From Mesaphorura yosii (lineage: Eukaryota; Arthropoda; Collembola; Poduromorpha; Tullbergiidae), in contig WIXG01000091.1 of the NCBI GenBank assembly GCA_009869945.1, forward strand, positions 1 through 64,000: 64,000 nucleotides of DNA, read 5' to 3'. The notes under the pieces are model-generated. The model was not told the DNA's origin, made no database searches, and saw only the letters and a list, made by a program, of their open reading frames with translations. How positions within the stretch are numbered: position 1 is the stretch's first letter; the number at the start of each line of letters is the position of its first letter. Of this stretch, positions 1-10,409 are shown piece after piece. A program made the position numbers and the translations under genes.

Positions 1-401
1 CCCCCCCCCCCCCCCCCCGGACACCGCGCATGACGAACTTTTATTAATGAGAATGTACTTGAAAGTGTTAATAACACGGTGTTCAGTGTATCCACAAGGG
101 TCCATTATTGTTATTAAAGAGTGCGTGTAGTGCGTTGAAGTCAAAGTCAAAAGACGAGGACAAAGAATGAATGAAAGTCGCTACGCGTCTCGTGTGAAGC
201 ATAATGAAAACGCAATTTGCGGCTTCGCAAAAGCAGAGAATAATGATTTTGGGGGTTAGGACACATTCGAGATAAATTTTATGCAACCGAGAATGCATTT
301 TACTTCTCCTGGCCTAATGAATGTATGAATGAGATCTGTTTCAATTTCAATATTTATGCCCAATTTGAATTCAGGATGGTAAATTATTTGTCTTTTTTCA
401 G
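1..401. other. Window edge: 18-base C run, then intron of gene A
   Basis: Positions 1-18 are all C, unlike anything else in the window, so this may be a contig edge or assembly filler. The rest reads as intron of gene A up to the pyrimidine-rich acceptor ending at 401. I looked for the start of the fifth Ig domain here (the F-R-W strand seen in gene B) and did not find it, so the upstream exons of gene A are outside the window. Confidence 0.6.
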
Positions 402-474
402 AAATTCTGGGACTAGAAGCAGTGTCACGTACACACCCCATACAGAACTTGACTATGGGACATTGCTGTGCTGG
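402..474 (+). CDS. Gene A exon: end of Ig domain 5
   Basis: The acceptor tttttcag ends at 401 and the donor GTAAGT starts at 475. Reading in phase 2, it encodes the F-strand with L-D-Y-G-T-L-L-C, matching gene B's L-D-Y-G-T-V-Q-C. It leaves in phase 0 through an 83-bp intron. Confidence 0.88.
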
Positions 475-3400
475 GTAAGTCGACAGTTCAGTTATGGGCT
501 TTGCTTTCACCTGGCGCAATGAATGCAGAGTAATAATCTTGTGATTTCTAATTACAGGCCAAGTCCAGCATTGGGGATCAGAGAGTGCCTTGTGTTTATC
601 ACATAATTGCTGCGGGTAAGAATAAGAGCCATGGAAGAAGGCTAGTTATATTTTTGTGGCTGTCACCACACTTATTAATTATGCTAATGATCTCGCGTGT
701 TCTGTGGCATTGCAGGACGACCAGACTCAGTGCATAATTGTAGCATAGCAAACCACTCCACCGACTCCTTCTACCTGTACTGCAACGAGGGATTTAACGG
801 AGGTCTCCCACAGTACTTTATTCTTGAACTGTACGAAGTGCATACGAATAAGCTGCGTGTAAATATGACGACAAGCATCTCCGCATTCCATGTGACTGGA
901 CTCGAGCCTGGCCTTTCATTTCATGCCAACGTCTACGCGTTTAATCACAAGGGGAAATCAGAAATTGCTGTGATTCCAGTGTTTACCATGAGACTTCCAG
1001 AGAAAATACTCACCAGAGAAAAAGGTACGCTTCATATCACGTTTTGCGCTACGCACATGTGCTGCCCTGTGCAAAATATTTCGAACGCAATTGAATATTT
1101 CGCAAATACTCAAACCATATTTACATTAAATACAAAACACAAAGCACGCAGCAAGGAAACGCATCACGAGCTTTTATTATTAAAAATGAGGTTACCTGAT
1201 ACGGAATTGTGCTCGTACACATAAAACGAGGATGACATGAAAAGACTTTCTCCTTTCGCTTTCAGCAAAACTTTCTTTTCGCAAGTTCTGTTCTGTATCT
1301 ATTTACACCACAATAATAATGACTGAACTTTTACCGACAGCACTATGTTTAAGCACACGTTCCCTTTCGCTTTCTTGTTAACCGCAATATGATACGATGC
1401 GTTCCAAGTATTGCTCGCCTTCTTTTTATTCGTTTTCACCACAGTTGTCCTCATTAGTGCTTCATTTTCATAATATTTTCATTCTCATGAAATTTAATAG
1501 CACCTTCTCTAGTCGAGACTCTTGCGTGTTTACGTCAATGCGCCTGTGAATGGGGCACCCGCGAAGCGCATCAAGGCAAGGCAGCTGAAAAATGCGCAAA
1601 ATTCGCATTGAATTCCCGAAGTCAGGTCGACTTCAGCCCGCAAGCGTTAAATACAAAACGATCAAGTTCCTAATCACCTGTTTGCATTTTATTACAGCGA
1701 AACCATTAAACGTTCCTTTTGAACTCAACAAGACGGTTAGCATACTGATTGGAGTCGGAGCAGCGTTAGTGATAGTTACAATCGCACTCGTCGTACTAAG
1801 GTTTCATTGCTCACGAAAAAGACGAAGTCGAGACCGACGAAGACGCGAAAAGGCTTCCACCACACCGCTCAAGATGGATCCTCCCGACGGCTGTGATTCT
1901 GATGAGAAAAATCCTGACGTCATTCCACAAGGTTCGTTGTCCAATTTATTTCGGCGTGTCTTCTATTTTCTGCGTAATGTGTGAAAATGTGCAGTTGTGA
2001 ATTTGCATTGGCAATTGGCGAATTTGTGGATCTAAATATTGAGCTAACATAAACTGTCGTGCTTCCGAGGCATAAAATTAATCCCCAGTGCACAAATTCA
2101 TGCGCTCGTATGGATGCGTAGAAAATTTATGGGTACTGCTGTTTCACAAAGATAAATTGTTCGAGGGCAGGCGGCAGCGACCATGCAGATGATGAGTTAT
2201 TTGAAGGAACTGGCGTTCGCCCGTCGGCTCACTCGCTCGGGTAGTAGAATGCATGTGTCCTAAACAACCGAACAGCGTGCTGAGACATCGTCGTCGGCAA
2301 AGTGCATGAACAAATTTAAAAATTCATGAAAATGAAACTATGAATTTATAATCTGCGAATGGCCAGCTGTGCCAGACATTTTTAAAGCTGCCAGGTCGCT
2401 TTTCTTTCGTCGTCCAATCTCAAAGACAGACTTTATTTGTTTTGCTAATCGTGTATATTGTTGCAATAAATTCGGCTTATTAAAATATTCAAACGCAGAT
2501 AAATACGTGCTCGTACTCTGAACAATGAGCAAGGCATCTTATTGCAGCGATCAACGTACATTTTGCCCCACGATGGCCGTTGCCAGTTGCCAAATCTTCT
2601 ACGGCACAATAAAAAGAAATGGAATGGCAAATAAATGTGAGCGAGCGCAAAGAGGGAACTCAATTAGGTTAACAAGATAATGGGATTAACCTGCTAACGT
2701 GCTGGGGCTAACCTTTGAGCCAAGACATTCTAACGAGCACTAATTAAATGCCACATGGGGAGTTGCACATATGTAAAAGTGAAAAACGCCAGCACGTGCT
2801 TTTGCCTGGAAGAGTGTTCAGTAATGGCGGCAATGCAATGAGATTTGCGCTTGCCAACTTGACTCGATGACTTAGTTGGCAGCGACTCACACATTTTGTG
2901 GTGGGTTGCGTTTGCACTCATACTGTGTATGTATTGTCTTGCAGACTCTGATGAAGTGGAGTATTACCGCAAACGTCAGCAACACATATCGACGATTAAT
3001 ACTTCTCCAGCTCGAGTCCAGGGAGTCACTCCAGGGGGTTACTGTACGCTTCGCAACGTCGGCAACGGTGGCATCCCACTCCAAGACCTAACCATTGGGC
3101 CAAGACCGCATTACTTGGTACGAACTATACCGGCAAGTTTCTTTAGTTTTCGTTTAACCGCTGTCTTTGTTTTGTTTTCGTTTAGAAGTCAAAATACTTA
3201 AAGATTTTGCACATTTTGATCCACAAATCGCATCGAACTTCAAACTCTCAATGATCCACTTGAATTTAGCGGAATATGTGACTCTTATGTCTGACTATTT
3301 TGCATTTCCCTCGCGTTCAGTCAACCAATAGCAAGGTTATGCGCTCTTGTACATAGCAGATAAATGTACGTTAGTTTCATTAGCTTAGCCTCACGCCTTA

Positions 3401-6400
3401 GAATTCTGAACCATTTAATGCTTTATTTTCACCCATGCGCGTCATTTAATTTATTCCAGTACATTAAAGGTTGCAATATTGCGCATATCACATTTTAATA
3501 TGTTGTACATATCATCATCGTCTATAATAAGATTATTTGGCCCATGCATAATGTCGACGTAATGAGCCACATTAATGCACTGCGTGTTGTTTATCCTGAA
3601 CGACTGTGAGAGATGATTAAGTGTAAGAATAAGTGGCTGAACTCATCCATGTAAGACAAACAAATCGTCGCTTTCTCCACATTTATTCAACCTCCTTTTG
3701 CGGCAACTTTCTTTGCTCATTTCCTCTCCTCGTTTCAAGCGCTATGTCAAACGTTCTTCAGATACGCCAATGAAAAGAGAAATAGGCAAAAAACAAGGAC
3801 TTGCTATTGTACTTTTTGCCAAATTTGGGCGATTGTTGTTCTGGTTGTAGCCTTTTAAAATAAGTAAGTTATAGCATTGATTCATCGAGCCCACCAGTTT
3901 CACAGATGTTCAGCACAGATGGAGAAAGCAATCCAATAAGATGTTAAAATGAGAGAATGTAAACAAGAAAGCAAGCATTCTCTGCATCGCATCTTAGACT
4001 TCTAATGAATAGTGTTAAGGACTAGGGTGCAGAGAAGAAAGAGAGAGGGAGGACAGTAGAATACAAAGTACGGACAAATACAGGCCCCGATTATCAAATT
4101 GTGTTCTTGTTCTTAACGCTGAGATTACCATAGCATAGTGTACACAAAACACTGCTCTGCAGAACCAGGCAAAAAGTTGTTTGCAGGAAACAAGAAAGTG
4201 AAAGCGGATCCTTTTGTTCTTCACTTTATTATTTCCTTTTCCTAAAACAAAGTGCCGCAGTGCACAGATCATTAGTATCTCGTTGTTTCCTCACCAGTTC
4301 CTCCGACACGTACTCTTTGATTTGAAAATCCTAATAGAACTCCATTTATTTAAACCTTCCCTTCATTCATCAAATTTTATGTTCGCCGGGTTGAAATATT
4401 CATGGACTCTTTGGTATTTCGTATTTGCTCAGTAAACGACCAAGAAAACGAATTACCAAAGCGTCTGCTGTCGTCTTGTTGGAATTTCCCCTTTGTTGTG
4501 TGGTGTTGCAAGGCATAAGAAACAGAATCTGTGGAAACTGTGCTACTTTCGGGGACGGGAACAGATAGCAGCTATAAAGTGTGATGTGTTGTTCTCGCTC
4601 GCCGAGGGAATTTTCTGTAAATGGATCCTGACACTTGGCCCAATGGTTCAATGAATCTTTGACGAAAATGTGTGAACGTATTATCGGTCATCAGCCTGGT
4701 GCGTTGTTTCAAGTGTAAAGAGAGTTAGTGAAAATTCTTGCTTGCATTTACAACGTAATCTAATTTTGGTTCAAAAGATTTTCCGTGTTGCTTTTGAGTT
4801 GCCTACCATTGGTGCGATGAATCATTATACCGATTCGTTTAATTCGAGAATAGTTTACAAAACAAAAGAATGTTTTCAATAACATAGTGCTAATTCTCAT
4901 TCATTATGAAGGATAATGGCATGACTTAACAGTTTTACAACAATATAAGTCTATCTGGAGCTCATGTACACCTTTCATACATTGACTAACAAAAGAGCAA
5001 TTTTGTGCTTCATTGCAAGAAAATAATAACCGCATGGTCATGGCACAACTAGAAAAATGCAGATGATAATGAATCATTTCAGACTAGATGAAGGCCTCTG
5101 TTCTCACGAGTCGATTTGTCACGCTTTCAGATTAATAAATTGACAAAGCAGAGATTCACATATGAAATGATGATGGGGATTCAATTGTTTCCTATGACAA
5201 ATCCTCGTTACAAAGGACTCAGAGCCCAAATTTTTACGCCCGATAAGAATTTTATTACTTGGTGCTAATTTCGTAATTTATTACCTTCGTCTCTTCCATT
5301 ACACTTTCATAGCTTCACGCGTTATTTTCGCACTCTCTCCGTGCCTCTGCTCTACAACTTACAGTGGCTCCTGCCAGCCGAGACCAGACAGCGTTATCCG
5401 TGTTTTTTATGATTTATGGCAATATAAAAACGGAAGCCAGAGAGTAGAACAGGAAAAATGTACAGGCAAGGAGATTGTTGCACACTTCCCAAATAGAACA
5501 ATGCTGGGCCAACGTAATGCAATGTCGAAATATAACACAGCAAGCTTTAATAAAAAATATTCGACTGACTGCCAGTGAAAGAAGTGAAAAACTTCTAAAA
5601 ATCTATTTCAGTTCTCCTTGGCTATAAAATACTTACACTTGCACTGCGGCAGCGCCGCGTCAAGTTCGTATGTCTGCTTACAACGCGAAGAGTTCGTTTT
5701 CCATTACCTTTGGGACTCTGGGACGCGAAGTTCAGTGGTTCGTAACTGGCTTTCTTTGTACTGGGTTATACTTTAACTTGAAGTTGGAAACCTCAACCGA
5801 TCCAACCTCAGAGCTGAGATGTTGAGTCAACTCTTTTCTAAAACACATTTGACCAAGCAAAGCAATGCACTGATGCCTAGTTCCAAGAAAAATCATTTTA
5901 TTCTCAATACGCGACTACGCGAAAAGAAGATTTTCTAGCAGTAGTGGCAGCAGAATATAAAAATTCCTTCCTAGTGCTGGAAATGTGAGAAGAAAAGAAA
6001 GAAGAATGAGAAATCGAATTAAAGAGGCTCCTCAATGCGAAAGACTTTTTGCCAGTGCTTTTTATAACCATACTTTTTACTTTTACTTGCGCCAAAGCCA
6101 AATATACACACACCGAGCTGAGATTTCCTTTCTTGGAATCAGAATACAAAACAGGACAGACTGCATCTCAATGCACAAATGCCACTTCGTCCACTTTAAA
6201 AGCGAGAGAAGTTATTAAGGATTACCATACACAAGTACAAGCGCATTTTGGTATGTTAAAGTAAAGTAAATGGATTGAACAATGTTGGAGCTAGAAAACA
6301 GCTATTATAATGTTCTGTTAGCACAAAATGCACTCAAGTTTTTCGAAGGTTTTGAAATCCTAATCATCTCCCTCCTTCAACGCTTCGACGATATCATTCC

Positions 6401-9400
6401 AGAATTCAAGTTTACGGTGGATTTACGCCATCGATATTCCGTAATTGAGTACTGCATTTCGGTGTTGACAGGTCGTTTCTGGGCCAGTTCAGACTGAACC
6501 GGGAATGTTAGCCCAGTTGTGCAGTGTAATAATTGCAAAAAGCGTACTCGTATCGTAAAACGGCAAGCCAGTACTCTTAACAATGGAATATACTCGATTT
6601 GAGTTCAGAATTTACATTTAATTCTCATTATTGCCATTGCAAAATAGGACAACGCGTTCAAGGAATTCGAAGGCATTAGTTAAACTGCTCTCAAAATAGG
6701 CGAGCCTTTTCTCGCCTGTTAGTTTCATTTGAAAATACTAAAATTTAAAGTATCTGCGCAAGACGAGCCAAGAGCTGCAGAGACAAAGTATCGTCTATTA
6801 TTCGAAGTCATTATTCTGATCCAGGAATAGCAGCAGAGTACTTGCGAGCACACTGTCTTGGAGAGAATTTGAAGCTCGTCAGCTCGAGCAGAGCTCACGC
6901 CAACTTCGAGGAGCCTTGCCAAACTAAGGCTTTCAGAGACACTGTACTCACTCGTGTATGTTAAAGTGTGAAAATTGGTGTGCGAAAAAGTAAATGAAGG
7001 CAAGCGTGAAAAAATCATAAACTCGGTAATGTTCCTCCTTATTTCACTGTTCACTCGCCTTGTCTCCCGCTCAGCGGCAGCACACTGGCTTTTTATATTG
7101 TGCACTTCAGAGGCAACCGCTGGAGCTATTGATTAGAATTCAGGCGTGCTGCCCCGGCGCTGGCGATTTTTTGGCCGGAGATAGCTCGCGTGAAACATTT
7201 CCTGGTTCCTGCACGGAACAAACGAATGAAGGAGCTAGATCCTGCTGCTTGCTGCTTTATGTTTAAAGGATGATTACTTTGATGATGCGTCCGTCGACGA
7301 GCCTTCTTTTAATATTCCTCTCATGTGCTGATGTATTGTTGTACACGTACTCGGCTCAGACACCAGAACTCGGAACTTGCGCCAGAGACGCGTGCCCGGA
7401 GACTGATGAAACACGAAGATTGTAAAAGGAAAAATTATGGACAGAGAAGCACAGCGAGTGGGAGAAAGTGAAGGATGCTCGGCGTAATCGCAGATGATTT
7501 CCTTTTCCCGTAATTTTTTCATAGCTCGTCTTGTTTGTAGTTTACCGCTACGCTTTGAGCTTTGATGATATTTCATGCTTTTTGTTTCTGGTCCGGTCCA
7601 GCGTCTCATCTCAGAAATTAGTGAGATCACTTTCCACTCTTTACTTTCACTTCCATCGTGCTTACCCGCCACGACTTGCCTGGAAATACAAACTTGACTG
7701 TAATCGTGATCCGCGACGGTAGTGACAGGCGGGATTGGGACAAAGGTAGTTTACGTTCTGTGATGCGCGAACGCCAATCATTACGTGGTTGTCAATTCAA
7801 GTCATGTCAAGTTTATTTTCGATTCATCCCTTCTCATATTTTGGCCCTTTGTACGGCTCATCATGACCATGACCAGGACGATTCACATAATTCAATTCTG
7901 ACTTGGCTTTTGCCGTTATTGTTCTTTGCCGATGAGGACGAACATTCAGGCAAGATCAAACCTTTCAAACTCTGCGTGTCTGTCAAGTTCGCGGTTATCC
8001 TTGAGTACACAACTCAAGTAGCAGCAGCAGATTGTGGTGAGCCAAAGTGACATGACTAACCTGTCGCATCGCGTCATATTTTTCTGAAAACGCGAAACGC
8101 AGGATTATGTTTGCGGGTTTCTGGATAGCTGCGTTGTGTTTCGTGTAGGCGGTTTGGGTCCACTCCACAGAGAACGCGAACGTCATGACTTCGCCTTGAT
8201 AGCCGCGTGCGACCTGTACAATGCGACTGCAACGTGAATTGAATACGAAGAGTTCTGCAAATTCTTTCCCCGGTTTTGTCTTAACGAATTGAACTTCAGT
8301 GCCATCGCAGAACAGCGAGTAACCTGGCCCGACTTGACTTGACTCCGTGATAAAATCCGAAACATGTTTCGTACAACTTTCTACTTCTCAAGATTTTATC
8401 ACTTGTTTCGTATGTGCTTGTGTTTGGGAAGGTACACGAGAGAAATAGAATTTGGAAGCAAATTCCCGGCCGTCGAACGCAAACCATTGAGGCTTGGATT
8501 TTCTCGTTTTGGTCGGAGTGCAGTGCAAGTGAAATAAAAGTATCATTTTTTATAATGCGCAAGGTGTTTATAGGCTCTTTTGTTCTTAAGACTTCCTAGA
8601 TTACACTTTGTTTGTTCGCTTGTGCCACGAGTGCTACCGCGCCATGAGAAAGCGGCAAGCACCACGTCGAGCGTGTATAAATAATCCCAAAACAACAAGG
8701 CAGGCCATGTATCAAGTGTCTGCACACTTGTACTACAAGAGCTTGACTTTGTGTGCACTGCAGGATTCATTTTCTTTGGTAAACATTGATTCGAGCCGAC
8801 ACGCCAATATTTCTTTTTGATTTGTTGACTTTCTCGAACCTCCATCACGGAATACGTTCCCGTGAAAGAAGTGTGCATTTAATTGGCAGTTACATCGTTA
8901 CATGAGACCTGCTGTCTTGGCTTCCTCGCAGTTCAGATCACAATTTAGTGGCCCCAAATCAAACGGTCAACCTCGAAGAGATTTTACCACAATAATCTTG
9001 CTTTGCTTGCACGTTCATATTAATGATTAATATTTCGGATACTTAACAGTCTATTTGTAAGCATTAGAGTACGCGACATTCCTTAAATGGAAAAAAGAGC
9101 CATTGGACAGCAAAATCGCCATAAAATCAGAATTTTTGAATAAGTCAAGGACGGGATTTGCACGCATGAATTGAGCAAATTATTTTGTTAGGTAGAATAA
9201 AATAGTCCAAATTAATGTATTAACGGTGTTTTTTAACTTTTCTTGATTTGCACCTGATAACCTTCCTTCTTAAGTGAAGCCTTATGCATTGTATGCTTGT
9301 GAATTGTGTAGTCGAAGAAATTGTTTGTGGTCAGAAGAGTGGAGTGAAAGAATAATGAACAAGCGTGTTTCGCTTTCTTCTGTGGTAAAATCATGTAAGC

Positions 9401-10409
9401 ACGGTCGGCGCTGACGCTGAGTGTTGAGTGCTGCAGTCAAGTCACACGGCGAAGCAAAGTAATTCCTTTAATGGGAAAACGAGAAAGAAAAATCTCAAGT
9501 CGAGCAAACTTGGAACTTTCCAATTTTCCATTTACTGCGGGACGACGGACTTTAAGTGCGCATATGTAATGTGGTGGGTGCGAGGCAAATACAAAGATTG
9601 CAAGCGAAGACATGAAAAAACACCCGTATTATTTGGGACTCAACATTTTTCACTGTTCACCGTACGAATATATGGGCACATGACTTCAGAGCTTGTATTG
9701 TTGTACAAGAGCACGGTATTTCTGCAATAAAACTGCGTTCCGTCGTTCAGCCTAGCCTCACGTTTCGTTACTTCTTACTGATGAATTGTCTTGGAATTTC
9801 ATTTATTTCATTCCAACTTGTTTCGTGGAACATTTACATCTCATGATCGAGGAATTTCCAGTGGTTTTATTAGGATATGATTTGAAGACGCAGGAAATCA
9901 AATTTTGGAGGCTTTTATTAAAATGCGGCCGGATTCAATTTGTTGCCTGGAAATCATTCGGCAGAACTAACTCTCCCTTTTTCCTTTTCTCACAGGGTCA
10001 AGAAGGTTATGGCACAAACTACGCAGGGTGTCCAACTCTTCCAAGACATCACCCGTCTTCGTCGACTCATCACATGATGGGAGGAGAGCCCAGTCTGAAC
10101 AGTCACCCGCATCCCACGCATTCGATGGAGTGGCCCAGTTATCAAGGTGCTGTCGGCGTGCCTCGACGCCCTCCTCAGCAGCAGCACGTTATGCACCAAA
10201 CACCGCCACCGCACTCCTCGTCAACGCTCGTCCCAACAGCCACAAGATTCACGTCGTTTCGCCCAGGTTGTAGTGGCAGTCCGCAGTCAATGGTCACGTA
10301 TGAGCACCTTCCTCCGCCACCGCCCCTTCTGCAGATGCCAATTATGGAAGAACACGAAACGGCGACAGACGCTCCGCTGATGTCGGACAAAATTGAAAGT
10401 ACAGTTTGA
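402..10409 (+). CDS. Gene A: Sidestep-family Ig/FN3 cell-adhesion receptor, 3' part
   Basis: This is a single-pass surface protein of the Sidestep family, known in insects as ligands of Beat receptors in axon guidance and synaptic matching. The spliced model uses 402-474, 558-615, 716-1024, 1698-1931, 2945-3117 and 9996-10409, about 420 residues. All junction phases agree (0, 1, 1, 1, 0) and all are GT-AG. Order: end of Ig5 (E-L-D-Y-G-T-L-L-C), the C-V-Y-H-I-I linker, FN3 with E-G-F-N-G-G, a membrane helix at 1736-1804, a very basic stop-transfer stretch rich in R and K, N-P-D-V-I-P, and a Pro/His/Ser-rich tail ending E-S-T-V, a class I PDZ ligand. It is truncated on the 5' side by the window. 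Gene B lies downstream in convergent orientation. The family call is firm; which Sidestep paralogue it is cannot be told. Confidence 0.92.
558..615 (+). CDS. Gene A exon: Ig5/FN3 linker
   Basis: A 58-nt micro-exon between ttacag and GTAAGA, entering in phase 0 and leaving in phase 1. It encodes the G-strand and the linker V-P-C-V-Y-H-I-I-A-A-G, the counterpart of gene B's I-P-C-V-Y-H-I-I-P-A-G. Confidence 0.9.
716..1024 (+). CDS. Gene A exon: fibronectin type III domain
   Basis: Phase 1 in and out, acceptor tgcag, donor GTACGC. It holds the FN3 domain: R-P-D-S-V start, Y-C-N-E-G-F-N-G-G, F-H-V-T-G-L-E-P-G-L-S-F and Y-A-F-N-H-K-G-K-S. It aligns residue by residue with the FN3 part of gene B. 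Several N-x-S/T sequons (for example N-H-S, N-M-T) suit an extracellular domain. Confidence 0.93.
1025..1697 (+). other. Intron of gene A
   Basis: A 673-bp phase 1 intron between FN3 and the membrane helix, GTACGC to ttacag. I see no other feature in it. Confidence 0.8.
1698..1931 (+). CDS. Gene A exon: transmembrane helix and juxtamembrane tail
   Basis: Phase 1 in and out. After about 12 residues a roughly 22-residue hydrophobic helix begins (V-S-I-L-I-G-V-G...), followed by a strongly basic cluster (R-K-R-R-S-R-D-R-R-R-R) that fixes the cytoplasmic side. The conserved D-E-K-N-P-D-V-I-P motif lies just before the donor, at the same place and phase as D-D-K-N-P-D-V-V-P in gene B. Confidence 0.92.
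1932..2944 (+). other. Intron of gene A
   Basis: A 1013-bp phase 1 intron inside the cytoplasmic tail. I see nothing else in it. Confidence 0.75.
2945..3117 (+). CDS. Gene A exon: cytoplasmic tail, middle part
   Basis: The acceptor cttgcag ends at 2944 and the exon enters in phase 1, giving D-S-D-E-V-E-Y-Y-R-K-R-Q. I end it at the donor GTACGA (3118). A second in-phase option is a GC donor, GCAAGT, at 3133, which would add V-R-T-I-P. Both leave in phase 0 and fit the next exon. The exon corresponds in position and phase to 20273-20454 of gene B, though sequence similarity is weak, as expected for a disordered tail. Confidence 0.75.
3118..9995 (+). other. Last intron of gene A
   Basis: A roughly 6.9-kb phase 0 intron splitting the cytoplasmic tail. 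Open frames up to about 130 codons occur on both strands, but none shows a domain, a convincing ATG or coding-like codon choice. A compound inverted repeat sits at 8347-8402 (listed separately). I see no transposon. Confidence 0.6.
8347..8402. repeat. Compound inverted repeat in gene A intron
   Basis: GTGATAAAATC at 8347-8357 is repeated as its perfect reverse complement at 8392-8402. Immediately inside the left arm is a perfect 14-base palindrome, CGAAACATGTTTCG, at 8358-8371. No TA duplication or transposon sequence is visible around it. Confidence 0.7.
9996..10409 (+). CDS. Gene A last exon: proline-rich tail ending in a PDZ ligand
   Basis: The acceptor ttctcacag ends at 9995 and the exon opens in phase 0 with G-Q-E-G-Y-G-T-N-Y, the same place where gene B starts its last exon with G-R-E-E-V-T-Y. 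It holds 137 residues rich in Pro, His, Ser and Gln, with a run of prolines after V-T-Y-E-H-L. That hexapeptide at 10293-10310 fits the V-x-Y-x-x-L pattern of ITIM-like phosphotyrosine motifs. The protein ends K-I-E-S-T-V, a class I PDZ-binding sequence, followed by TGA. Confidence 0.9.
   Translation, partial: GQEGYGTNYAGCPTLPRHHPSSSTHHMMGGEPSLNSHPHPTHSMEWPSYQGAVGVPRRPPQQQHVMHQTPPPHSSSTLVPTATRFTSFRPGCSGSPQSMVTYEHLPPPPPLLQMPIMEEHETATDAPLMSDKIESTV
10293..10310 (+). other. ITIM-like V-T-Y-E-H-L motif in gene A tail
   Basis: Six codons read V-T-Y-E-H-L and are followed by five prolines. The pattern fits (S/I/V/L)-x-Y-x-x-(I/V/L). Whether it is phosphorylated is inference. Confidence 0.45.

Noticed and set aside
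6049-6264. Secreted-looking 71-codon plus-strand frame in gene A's intron
   Set aside because: The frame opens at TTG, not ATG, and has no promoter or splice support.
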